Assembly: GCA_947498765.1 (NCBI GenBank) | Contig: CANMLG010000016.1 | Location: 186,001-250,000, forward strand | Direction of reading: 5' to 3' | Origin: an uncultured Aquimarina sp. | GTDB lineage: Bacteria; Bacteroidota; Bacteroidia; Flavobacteriales; Flavobacteriaceae | DNA length: 64,000 nt | In this document: positions 18,090 to 27,300 of the stretch, piece by piece | How positions within the stretch are numbered: the first letter of the stretch is position 1 | How the letters are laid out: each line of letters opens with the position of its first letter | Translations under genes and position numbers: made by a program | The notes under the pieces: generated by a model | Seen by the model: only the letters and a program-made list of their open reading frames with translations | Told to the model about the DNA's origin: nothing | The model's database searches: none

Positions 18090-20129
18090 ATGAGTATAAA
18101 ATTACAATTAACCTTTTTGATATTGTTACTATCATTTACAAGTTTATTTGGTGAGTCATTTTCTTGTTTACTAAAGGATAAAGGAGAAGAGGTAACAGTT
18201 GAACAGTTAAAAGAAGAGGCGTATGTAAAAGATGAAAACGCCAAAGCTGTAATATTGGATGAACAAGTTAAAGTTAGGTATGTGTACAATCAGAATGAGG
18301 GTTTTACAGTGCAAACTCAATTTTATAGAAAAATAAAAATTTATCATAAAGATGCCTTGTGGTGGGGGACACATTTAGTGAATCTTACCGTAAGTAATAG
18401 TTCTAAGGAAAAGCTTATAAATATAAAAGGAAAAACGTATAATTTAGTAAACGATAAAATTCAAATTGAAAAACTATCTAAATCAAGCGTATTTGAAGAG
18501 GAAGTCTCAAAATCTAAAAATAGTGTGAAGCTTACTTTACCAAAAGTAAAAGAAGGAAGTATCATAGAATATTCTTACACTAAGATCTCTCCTTTTTTTG
18601 GATATATAGATCCTATTTTTTTTGAAAAAGAAATTCCAGTAGTTAAAATGGATGTAGATATAAGAATTCCGGAATATTTTAATTATAATATACAGACAAG
18701 AGGAGAGTATCCAATCAATTTGGCTAGATCTGTAGAACGGGGTAGTTTACAATATACAGAAAAACATAGGAGTAATAATCAAAGTTTTTCAGTCACAAGA
18801 ACTTCTTTTGAAACTACAAATATTGATTTTACTTCAAAAATATATAAAGTAATGCTTACCGACGTTCCCGCATTAACTAAGGAACCTTTTGTGCCTAATG
18901 TATGGAATTACGCTTCTACTCTAGAGTTTTATTTACAAACAATCAAATATCCTTACGGGAAGCTGTATAATTATGCTCAAACATGGAATGATGTTCTTAA
19001 AAAGCTAAAAAACAGACCGGTGTATAGGGATGAAATTTCTAAAAGTGAATATTATAAAGAAGATTTAGCAGCAATAACATCAAAAGTATCTGATGAAAAG
19101 TTGAAAATAAATATGATTTATGACCATGTTAAAAAGACAGTAAAATGGAATAATTATAGGACTTCTTTGCCTTATCAAGGAGTTAAAAAGGCTTATAAAA
19201 ATGGAGTAGGTAGTAGTGGTCAAATAAATGCAATACTATTGTCAATGTTACAAAAAGCAAATATTAAAGCAAGACCAGTTTTTGTAATCTCGGATCAAGG
19301 AAGAAATTCAATTTTTCCAAACTATAATGCTTTTGATTATTTAATTGTTGAAGTTGTAACTAAAAGTAATAGCAAAATTTATTTGGATGCTACAGATCAA
19401 AAAAGTGCACCAAATGTATTGCCTAATAGAGTGGTTCAAGGTGTGGGTAAATTGTTAAGTGACAGTAATGTGGCAGTTGATATTGATTTGCGAGTAAAGC
19501 CATCAAAAGAGCAAGGAATTTTGACGTATTCAATAGATGAATTAGGGGTAGTTACAGGTAAGTACAAATTACAGCGAGAAAAAAATGCGGCGTTAAATCG
19601 AAGATATTTTATAAAAGATACTAAAGAGGAAAATGAAGAGGAGGTAAAAAAATATTATGAGTTAGCTGAAATATCAAATTATAAAAATACCTCTGTAAAT
19701 GAGCTAAGAAAAGCATTAAGTGAATCCTTTGATTTTAAAATAGATAATCAATCAACTGTTGTTGATGATGAAATTTATTTTTATCCCATGTTATCCCTAA
19801 AAAAAGTGACAAATCCATTAAAACAAGAGCATCGTAAATTTCCAATTGATTGGGGGTTTCCAAAATTAAAAGCGAGTATGATTTTAATAACTATTCCTGA
19901 AGAGTATAAAATAGTTTCAGTACCTGAGCAAACAAGTTTTGCCTTGCCCAATGATGGAGGAATATATTCTTTTCAAACAAGAATAAGTGGAAATACAATA
20001 AGTATTAGAGTAAAAGAAAAATTAAATAAAGCATTCTTTTCAATTGGTGAAGAAAGTGATAGTTTAAAAGCATTTTATAAAATGTTAGTAGAAAAAGAAA
20101 ATGAACAAATCGTTTTAAAGAAAATATAG
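18090..20129 (+). CDS. DUF3857/transglutaminase-like exported protein lacking the catalytic Cys and His
   Basis: This 679-residue protein is related in layout to its upstream neighbour: signal peptide, DUF3857 beta domain (about 55-250), transglutaminase-like fold (about 320-440) and a C-terminal beta region. The catalytic cysteine position reads GVGSSGQIN with Ser at about 376, and the expected histidine region reads FDYLIVEV without His. The Asp region YLDATD is kept. The fold is therefore probably non-catalytic. It lies eight bases after the active-looking homologue and is likely co-transcribed, so a regulatory or scaffold role for the partner is a reasonable inference. Substrate and partner are unknown. 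Confidence 0.8.
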   Translation: MSIKLQLTFLILLLSFTSLFGESFSCLLKDKGEEVTVEQLKEEAYVKDENAKAVILDEQVKVRYVYNQNEGFTVQTQFYRKIKIYHKDALWWGTHLVNLTVSNSSKEKLINIKGKTYNLVNDKIQIEKLSKSSVFEEEVSKSKNSVKLTLPKVKEGSIIEYSYTKISPFFGYIDPIFFEKEIPVVKMDVDIRIPEYFNYNIQTRGEYPINLARSVERGSLQYTEKHRSNNQSFSVTRTSFETTNIDFTSKIYKVMLTDVPALTKEPFVPNVWNYASTLEFYLQTIKYPYGKLYNYAQTWNDVLKKLKNRPVYRDEISKSEYYKEDLAAITSKVSDEKLKINMIYDHVKKTVKWNNYRTSLPYQGVKKAYKNGVGSSGQINAILLSMLQKANIKARPVFVISDQGRNSIFPNYNAFDYLIVEVVTKSNSKIYLDATDQKSAPNVLPNRVVQGVGKLLSDSNVAVDIDLRVKPSKEQGILTYSIDELGVVTGKYKLQREKNAALNRRYFIKDTKEENEEEVKKYYELAEISNYKNTSVNELRKALSESFDFKIDNQSTVVDDEIYFYPMLSLKKVTNPLKQEHRKFPIDWGFPKLKASMILITIPEEYKIVSVPEQTSFALPNDGGIYSFQTRISGNTISIRVKEKLNKAFFSIGEESDSLKAFYKMLVEKENEQIVLKKI

Positions 20130-20175
20130 TAGAGCCTATTTAATTTAGTATATTTAACAAACTTCAAAAGTAATA

Positions 20176-20403
20176 ATGGAATTTCCCAAGTTTTTATTAG
20201 GTGATAATACAGATTATCCCAATGCTATTTTTGTAATTCATACCGAGTTCCCTCGTTGTATAATTAACCTTGTTGATGATGAAGTGGAATGGTTGGAAGA
20301 GTTCGATAAAAATGATGAAGAAGAGTTATTACAAGAATCTCAAATTATTGTTGAGGCAGCAAGTACCTTTTATGATCGAGAAATTGAACGTTATAATAAA
20401 TAA
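20176..20403 (+). CDS. Small acidic conserved-type protein, function unknown
   Basis: This is a 75-residue acidic cytoplasmic protein with no signal peptide, membrane segment or cysteine pair. It has one Cys and a glutamate-rich middle (DDEVEWLEEFDKNDEEELLQ). The frame and length look like small conserved flavobacterial proteins, but I cannot name the family. It lies 46 bases after the DUF3857 gene and 15 bases before ohr, so it may be transcribed with either. Confidence 0.65.
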   Translation: MEFPKFLLGDNTDYPNAIFVIHTEFPRCIINLVDDEVEWLEEFDKNDEEELLQESQIIVEAASTFYDREIERYNK

Positions 20404-20418
20404 CTAAACTATTTTAAA

Positions 20419-20844
20419 ATGAAAACATTATATACAACATCAGCAACAACAGCTGGAGGTAGAGCAGGTAAGGCAACAACAGCTGATGGAAAATTATCAT
20501 TAGATTTAAGTGTGCCCAAAGAATTAGGAGGAGATAGTGGGAGTGGTACCAACCCTGAACAGCTATTTGCTATGGGGTATTCGTCATGTTATGGTAGTGC
20601 ATTACAACATGTAGCTGATCAAAAAAAAATTGATCTAGGGAGTTTTTCTGTAACAGCAGAGGTTTCATTAGGTAAAAACGAAGACGGGGATTTCCAATTA
20701 GCAGTAATATTAGATACGTATATTCCGGGTATTTCTGTTGATGAGGGTGAGGAGTTAATAAATGAAGCTCATGAAGTTTGTCCATATTCTCGTGCAACCG
20801 AAGATAATATTGATGTTACTCTAAATTTATTGATTGATGAGTAA
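20419..20844 (+). CDS. ohr: Organic hydroperoxide resistance protein, Ohr/OsmC family
   Basis: This 141-residue cytoplasmic peroxidase reduces organic and fatty-acid hydroperoxides. The two redox cysteines are C57 in YSSCYGSAL and C121 in EVCPYSRAT, the Ohr rather than OsmC spacing. R15 (AGGRAG) and E47 (TNPEQLF) match the residues that orient the peroxidatic thiolate. The length is normal for the family. In this family the electrons come from a lipoylated protein or a dithiol. No ohrR-like regulator is adjacent. A strong terminator follows. Confidence 0.93.
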   Translation: MKTLYTTSATTAGGRAGKATTADGKLSLDLSVPKELGGDSGSGTNPEQLFAMGYSSCYGSALQHVADQKKIDLGSFSVTAEVSLGKNEDGDFQLAVILDTYIPGISVDEGEELINEAHEVCPYSRATEDNIDVTLNLLIDE

Positions 20845-20859
20845 TTAAAAAAATCAAAA

Positions 20860-20903
20860 CAAAAGCTCCTGAATTATTCAATAATTCAGGAGCTTTTGTT
20901 TTT
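20860..20903 (+). terminator. Rho-independent terminator after ohr
   Basis: A 19-base inverted repeat (20860-20878 and 20880-20898) carrying AGCTCCTGAATTATT is followed by a T tract. The innermost pairs must open to form the loop. It separates ohr from the second sigma operon. Confidence 0.85.
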
Positions 20904-20949
20904 ATGTAATTTTATCTATACTATTTTTAATTTTTTTTTTTAATTTTTT

Positions 20950-20977
20950 GCAACAATCATTAAATTGTAACGTATTA
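20950..20977 (+). promoter_or_regulatory. Candidate autoregulated ECF promoter before the second sigma gene
   Basis: GCAAC at 20950-20954 and CGTATTA at 20971-20977 are 16 bases apart, the AAC/CGT arrangement typical of ECF sigma promoters. The GTG start lies 20 bases downstream. Use by the encoded sigma factor itself is inference. Confidence 0.55.
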
Positions 20978-20996
20978 AAAGTATATACTAGCTACT

Positions 20997-21545
20997 GTGG
21001 ATAATAATAAAAAATTAATAGCACGCTGCCGCAAGAAGGATCGTAAAGCTCAAATGGAGCTTTATAATAAATATTCGCGTGGAATGTACTTTGTGGCGTA
21101 TCGTTTTTTTAAAGATTCTTTTTTGGCTGAAGAAGCCATGCAGGAGTCATTTATAAAGGCTTTTTCAAAATTGGATCAATTTACTGGTGATGTTACTTTT
21201 GGTGCCTGGTTAAAACGGATTGTAATTAACAAAAGTATTGATATGCTTAAAGCGCGTAAGTTGGAAACAACTGCCCTAAATGAGCAAATTATGGGGACGC
21301 CAGAAGAGTTTGAAAATTGGGAAGTTGAAGATACAACAACTGCAGATGAGGTTAAAAAAGCCATTGATAATTTGCCAGAGAAATATAAATATCCAATACA
21401 TTTATTTTTGTTGGAAGGTTATGATCATAATGAGATTTCCGAAATTTTGGGAATCACGTCAGTTTCATCACGAACATTAGTACACAGAGGTAAGAAACGC
21501 TTACAAGAGCAGTTAAAGCACTTGAAACATGGGACAGGATATTAG
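20997..21545 (+). CDS. ECF sigma factor (RpoE-like)
   Basis: This 182-residue sigma-70 family protein has region 2 at about residues 20-90 (YFVAYRFFKDSFLAEEAMQESFIKAF, then WLKRIVINKSIDMLKARK) and region 4 at about 120-175 (LPEKYKYPIHLFLLEGYDHNEISEIL, with helix-turn-helix ITSVSSRTLVHRGKKRL). The start is GTG; the upstream sequence carries a promoter-like pair rather than coding sequence. Its 3' end overlaps the next gene by 17 bases, the usual arrangement for a sigma and its membrane anti-sigma. It belongs to a different type from the FecI-like factor at 11975. Confidence 0.92.
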   Translation: MDNNKKLIARCRKKDRKAQMELYNKYSRGMYFVAYRFFKDSFLAEEAMQESFIKAFSKLDQFTGDVTFGAWLKRIVINKSIDMLKARKLETTALNEQIMGTPEEFENWEVEDTTTADEVKKAIDNLPEKYKYPIHLFLLEGYDHNEISEILGITSVSSRTLVHRGKKRLQEQLKHLKHGTGY

Positions 21546-22158
21546 AGAATTATTGCAGACGGACTTTTTTAAAAATCAGCACTCTACGACTTTACAAGAT
21601 AATCATGAGAATCGTTTTTTAGATAAATTAAATGAAGCTTTCCCAGATGAAGCCTATAATGATAAGGGTATTGTTCTTAAAAAGAATAATAAGTGGTATA
21701 TGTCAATAGCCGCATCAGTTGTTATAACTTTAAGTTTAGGGGCATATGTAGTTACGGGTTTACAAACTAAATCAAAAGTGCAACGTGTAGATGATTTGAA
21801 CGTTTATAATATGAGTGTTTCAAATGAGGTTATTGCGCCTTCATTAGCGGATGTTTCTCCTGATTTTAAAAAGGTTGAAGATTACTATTTAACATCAATA
21901 AATATTGAGTTGGCACAGTTGAAAGTCAATGATGATAACAAAAGTGTTGTAGATAGTTTTATGAAGCATTTAAAGCAATTGGATGAAGAATATAAAACAT
22001 TGCAAAAAGAATTAAGGCAAGATGGGACAAATTCACAAATGCTTGAAGCTTTAATAGAAAACCTACAAATGCGTTTAGAATTGCTACAGCAATTAAAGGT
22101 AAAACTTAAAAACTTAAATGAATATAAAAACCCAACATACCAAAATCATCAGGCTTAA
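21529..22158 (+). CDS. Single-pass membrane protein, putative anti-sigma factor
   Basis: This 209-residue protein has a cytoplasmic N-terminal part of about 55 residues (IRELLQTDFF, then NRFLDKLNEAFPDEAYN), one membrane helix at about 58-80 (WYMSIAASVVITLSLGAYVV) and a periplasmic region rich in coiled-coil heptads (about 125-200). It overlaps the sigma gene by 17 bases, so the anti-sigma assignment rests on position and topology, not on a recognised domain. The coiled coil may sense envelope stress or a partner protein. Confidence 0.65.
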   Translation: MGQDIRELLQTDFFKNQHSTTLQDNHENRFLDKLNEAFPDEAYNDKGIVLKKNNKWYMSIAASVVITLSLGAYVVTGLQTKSKVQRVDDLNVYNMSVSNEVIAPSLADVSPDFKKVEDYYLTSINIELAQLKVNDDNKSVVDSFMKHLKQLDEEYKTLQKELRQDGTNSQMLEALIENLQMRLELLQQLKVKLKNLNEYKNPTYQNHQA

Positions 22159-23464
22159 TAAATTAGTAGTTGCGGTTATCTTTCTTTTTAGTGCACAAAT
22201 TTTTTTAGCACAAAATATAATTTCTAAATTAAAAAAAGAATACACTATAAAGCCTACGGCTACCTTAGAGTTAAATACATTATATACAGATATAGTTTTT
22301 AAAAGTTGGGATAAAGACCAGATTTATGTCAATGCTTATGTAAAATCAGAACAGCAAGATAACGAAGGCTTAGAGGAGCAAGTTGATCTATGGGAAGTGA
22401 AGATTAGTGAAAATGATTCATTACTTATTATTACATCAGATGCTTCTCGAAAACCTAAAAGAACAGTGTCAACCACCGCATATAATATTTCAGGTGATGT
22501 ATCACAGGAAAAATTGGGACAATTAATACAAGCTATGATGGCTCCAGTACTTGAAAATGTACAAAATAACCCAATACCAGCCTCGTTAAAAAGTAGTTTA
22601 GCACAATTGCAATTTGATTTTAATGCTTACAATAAACTTGGAGAAACTTACCTTAAAATTTGGGAATATAATTTAGTTAAAGATTTAGATGCTAAATCAG
22701 CAACTGAAGTACGTAAATGGTCAAAAAATGCAACATCTACATTGCAACAAGTAAGTAGTTCAAATGCAGTTAATGAAGTGTTAGTTCCGAATATTAATAA
22801 TAAACCCAATTATATACAATTCTCTCAAACCATAAGTACTACATCAACAGCAGTAGTGACATCAAAAAAAATATTAGAAATTTTCGTGCCGCTTAATGCA
22901 AAATTAAGATTCAAAACTCGTTATGGAAATGTAAGTGTAGTTAATGAATTAGCAAATGCTAAGGCAGAAATGAAATATACGCCCTTTAATGCAGAAAAGG
23001 TATCCGGTGTTGATACTGATTTAACTATTTCATTTGCTCCGGTATCTATAAATCATTGGAAAGATGGGAATTTGTCCTTAGGTTACGTGAAAAAAACAAC
23101 ATTGAATCATGTTGATAATATTAATTTGTATGCTAAATCTAGTCGAGTACAAATAGAATCTTTAAACGGGAGGGGTACTGTTGAAAGTCTTTTTGGAATG
23201 GTAAATATTTTAAAATTAACTGGAAATTTTTCAAAATTTTCATTATTATCAAAAAATAGTGATGTAGCTATTACTTTGCCAAAATTAGCTTATAATTTTG
23301 CTTATACAGGAAATCTAAGTCGAATTGAGATTCCTGAAAATAGAATGCAATTAACTTCACTTGGGGATAATTATAGTCAAATGTTAAATGGTTATTCTGT
23401 GTCAAGAAATACGGATAAAGAAATTCAAATGAATGTTTCTAATAGTCAAATATTTTTAAGGTAA
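22118..23464 (+). CDS. Exported beta-helix/adhesin-like protein of unknown function
   Basis: This 448-residue protein has an N-terminal signal peptide (about 1-31, after a basic lead) and then a mostly beta protein. The start ILELNTLYTDIVFKSWDKDQIYV and the later segment LRFKTRYGNVSVVNELANAK resemble DUF4097-type beta-helix repeats found behind ECF sigma operons in flavobacteria. A helical insert lies at about 125-230. It overlaps the preceding gene by 41 bases and so belongs to the sigma/anti-sigma operon. A role in envelope stress response is inference. The first ATG is used because no better start follows before the signal sequence. Confidence 0.65.
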   Translation: MNIKTQHTKIIRLNKLVVAVIFLFSAQIFLAQNIISKLKKEYTIKPTATLELNTLYTDIVFKSWDKDQIYVNAYVKSEQQDNEGLEEQVDLWEVKISENDSLLIITSDASRKPKRTVSTTAYNISGDVSQEKLGQLIQAMMAPVLENVQNNPIPASLKSSLAQLQFDFNAYNKLGETYLKIWEYNLVKDLDAKSATEVRKWSKNATSTLQQVSSSNAVNEVLVPNINNKPNYIQFSQTISTTSTAVVTSKKILEIFVPLNAKLRFKTRYGNVSVVNELANAKAEMKYTPFNAEKVSGVDTDLTISFAPVSINHWKDGNLSLGYVKKTTLNHVDNINLYAKSSRVQIESLNGRGTVESLFGMVNILKLTGNFSKFSLLSKNSDVAITLPKLAYNFAYTGNLSRIEIPENRMQLTSLGDNYSQMLNGYSVSRNTDKEIQMNVSNSQIFLR

Positions 23465-24302
23465 TTACTACATTTTTGTTTGTTTTGTTGAGAAATAACG
23501 TATTATTCGCAAATAGTTTTTAAAAAGTAGCAGGAGAAGCATCTAATTAAATAGAAAGTAAAAAATAAATCAACCTATTTAAATGAAATACCAACAGACA
23601 AATCGTATAAATTGAAATCAGGTTTAGATAAACTTAAAAATCATTAGTTTAATAAATTATTTCTAAAAGTCGTTTGTATAATTGTAGAAATGCGATTTTA
23701 AATAAGATGTTATTGCTGTGAAGCATAATAAATATGCTCTTTTTTTAAAATATCAACTAAGGTTTTACTACAGCTCTTTTTTTATTAATTTAATTAAGTG
23801 TATGCTATAACGTTATAGGTTGTTGTTTGGTGTTTAAATTATTGACTGTTAAAGCGTTAAATATATATTTTTTTTATGCTATATAATTTAATTTAAAATC
23901 CATATGTCTGTGTTTTGGGTGTTAATGTCGATGTTTTTAATGATGTAGTTTTAAATGATTCACTTAATTTGTTCTTGTAAGGTATTGATTTTTAATTTGT
24001 TTTTTTGATTTTTAATTTATAAGTGAAATTTATATTGAATGTTTTGTTGTAAAAAATATGTAGGAAGCGTCTTATTTTGTTTTTCATTTGCGGTTTATTT
24101 GTTAGGTTTATCGACTTAAATATCCTTTTGACAAATTGGTGAAAACAAATGTGTTTTTTTGTAAAATATATAGGTTATCTCAGCGTTTTGCAAAGGGTTT
24201 TTTGATGTTATATAACGACTGAATCAAGGAATTATAATGGCGACAAGTTGCAATGTGTTTTGTGATAGAGTCATTAAAGGAAGAAAAATAAAGAGAAGGC
24301 TT
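23465..24302. other. Long AT-rich intergenic region
   Basis: No supportable gene lies in these 838 bases. A weak hairpin with a T tract at about 23722-23746 (AGCATA/TATGCT stem) may end the sigma operon. A perfect 14-base palindrome CTATAACGTTATAG lies at 23805-23818. The rest appears to be leader sequence for the large surface protein gene. Confidence 0.55.
23805..23818. promoter_or_regulatory. Perfect 14-base palindrome
   Basis: CTATAACGTTATAG reads the same on both strands and is surrounded by T-rich non-coding DNA. It may be an operator. I saw no second perfect copy. Confidence 0.3.
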
Positions 24303-27300
24303 ATGATTAAGAAAATTATTTTTGGTTACATAATATTATTTTTTGTAACTGTTTTTAGCTCTTACGCGCAGCTTTCAATTGTACCAGATAGTGGACCGCC
24401 TAATCGAATATGTGCAGGTGCTGCTGAAACACTTAGAATTTCAGATGCATTAGATCCAAATGATTTAATAGAATGGAGATTGTTTCCTGATACAATTGGA
24501 GTTATTAAAAGTGCTTTGGTTAGTGCAGGAGGAGATTTTTTTGATATTAATGGTGTTGGTGGATTTCCTGTTGCAGCTAGGACCACTTTTAGAGCAACTC
24601 GAAATGGTAATGCATCCGATTTTGGTCAAATTCTTATGGAAGTTGATGGTACAGTTTCAATATTGCCTATGGATGCAGGTACTGGAGGAAATATATCATT
24701 GTGTGGTAACTCCAATGGCGATCCTATTGACTTATTAGCATTTACAGGAGGTGATGCAGGAGGAACATGGACACCAGCGCTGTTTACAGGAACAAATATT
24801 TTTACAGTAGGAATTGATGCAGCCACTATATATACATATAGTTTTCCACCAACAGGTACAGGTCCATGTGCAAGTCCAGGTTCTTCGGCAACCATTGTAG
24901 TAGGTGTTTGTCCTGATGTAGATACAGATGGTGATGGAATCAATAATGATGTAGATACTGATGATGATAATGACGGGATATCAGATATAGAAGAAGAATC
25001 TTTGTGTGCAGCTTCAGGTTTAACAGAAACGGCACCAATTGTTGATGTAGATTTTGGGGTTTTTGTAGGGCCAGCACCAGAATCAGCTTCGAGTGACCCC
25101 AATGTTTTAGGACATACATTTGTTAATCAACCACCAATTGGAGGACAATATGCTGTAGCTACATCTAGTTTTTTAGATCAAGGATTAGGTGCTGTGGCAA
25201 CATTTTTTGCATCTACAAATGCTATAGGTAATGTGGATGCAGACGGTAATGCTAATGGTCGCTTTTTATCTATGAATATTAGACAAAATTTTATTGGACA
25301 AGTAATCTATAATTTACCGAGTGTACCAGTAGTAGGTGGTAAACAATATATTTTTAGGATTGATTTGGCAGGTTTATGTGATGGATGTCCTAATTTACCT
25401 ATAATCGATTTAGAAATTAAAGATGCTGGAGGAGCTGTATTGGCAAATGCTACTTCAGCAACATTAGGAATTGCAAATGATGATGTTTGGCGTGAGGTGC
25501 GTTTGGATTTTACTCCTGCAGCCTCAAGTTTAGTTACATTATCTATTATTAATAGCCAGCCATTAGATGATAACGGAAATGATTTGGGTATCGATAATAT
25601 ACGTTTTTCATTATTAGAATGTGATTTTGACAAAGATGGAATTCCGAATTCATTAGATATTGATACAGATAATGATGGTATTTTAGATAGTATAGAAGGA
25701 GTACCCAATTATGCAGATATCGATTCGGATGATGATGGTATACCAGATAATATTGAAGCGCAATTTACAGCACGTTATTTCCCTCCTTTAGGCACAGATA
25801 TTGATGGAGATGGATTAGATGATGCTTATGATGGAGTGGGAAGTCCAGGAATTATACCAACAGATACGGATAGTGATAGTATTCCAGATTATGTAGATAC
25901 AAATTCAGATGATGATTGTAACGATGATAATATTGAAGCCTATGATACAGATTCAGATGGGGTATCTAATATATTACCAACAGGAGGTGATACAGATGGA
26001 GATGGCTTGTTAGATGTTTTTGATACCATTGTATTAGAATCGGCAACATCGGGAATAAATTCGTCAAATGGAACAACGCCTTTAAGTTTTCCAGATATAA
26101 AAATACCAGGTGGAGATAGAGATTGGAGAGAGTTTGATCTTGATGCGGGAACACTTTCAGGTAACCAAGATATATGTGTAGGAGGAACAACAACTTTTAT
26201 GTCTACATTGTCTGGAGGAACATGGGTATCTTCTGATTTTGCGATTGCTACTGTAGATGCTTCAGGGGTTGTAACAGGAGTGAGTGAAGGTGTGGCTAGT
26301 ATTATTTATACATTGTGTCCGGGAGTAACAGTTAGAAGAGGAGTTAGGGTTGGAAGTGGAGAAGATGCAGGGGTTTTGTCCGGTACACAAGAGGTTTGTG
26401 TGGGAAACACGACTATATTTAATTCAACAATACCAGGGGGTACATGGAGTTCATCAAATTCTGCTATTGCTACAGTAGATGCAGCTTCAGGAACCGTTTC
26501 TGGAGTAGCACCAGGTGGTCCTGTGCTTATTACTTATACCGTTACAAGTACAGCAGGCTGTACACCAGGGATAGCAGATAGAGAAGTTACGGTATCAGGA
26601 AGCCCAAATGCAGGTACCTTGGCAGGTACACAGGAGGTATGTATTGGGGATATGGTTACATTTACATCCAGTGTAGCAGGAGGAGTTTGGAGTTCATCAA
26701 ATAGCACTATAGCGACAGTCGACTCCGCGACAGGAGTAATTACTGGGGTGTTAGTGGGAACAACTACTATTGAATATAGAGTTGCTGGTTCAGGGGGGTG
26801 TACCGATGAAGTGGCTCAAAGGAATATTACCGTAAATGAAGCTCCCGATCCTGGAATTATAAGTGGAGCGGACAGAGTGTGTGAAACCAGAACAGTCACT
26901 TTTACTTCTACAGAGCTAGGTGGAGTTTGGAGTTCCGATGATCCATTAATAGCAACAGTAGATCCTAGTTCGGGTGTTGTTACAGGTGTGGCATTAGGTA
27001 CTACTACAATTCGCTATACATTTACAGCTGTTAATAGTTGTGGAGGCAGTGAAACTACAAAAGATATTACTGTAGATATTATTCCTGATGCAGGCATGGT
27101 ATCTGGAGGAGATCAAATTTGTGTGGGTAATTCTACAATTTTTTCATCAACAGAACCTGGAGGAACTTGGAGTTCTGATGATCCTACTATTGCAACGGTT
27201 GATTCAGTTACTGGAGAAGTAACAGGTGTTGCCAATGGGAGTGTAACAATTTTTTATACTATTGCTAGTTCAGGTCCTTGTGGTAGTGATCAAGCTTCAA

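Noticed and set aside
24237..24302. Upstream ATG for the type B surface protein
   Set aside because: It would place 22 charged residues ahead of a normal signal peptide; the ATG at 24303 begins the signal directly.
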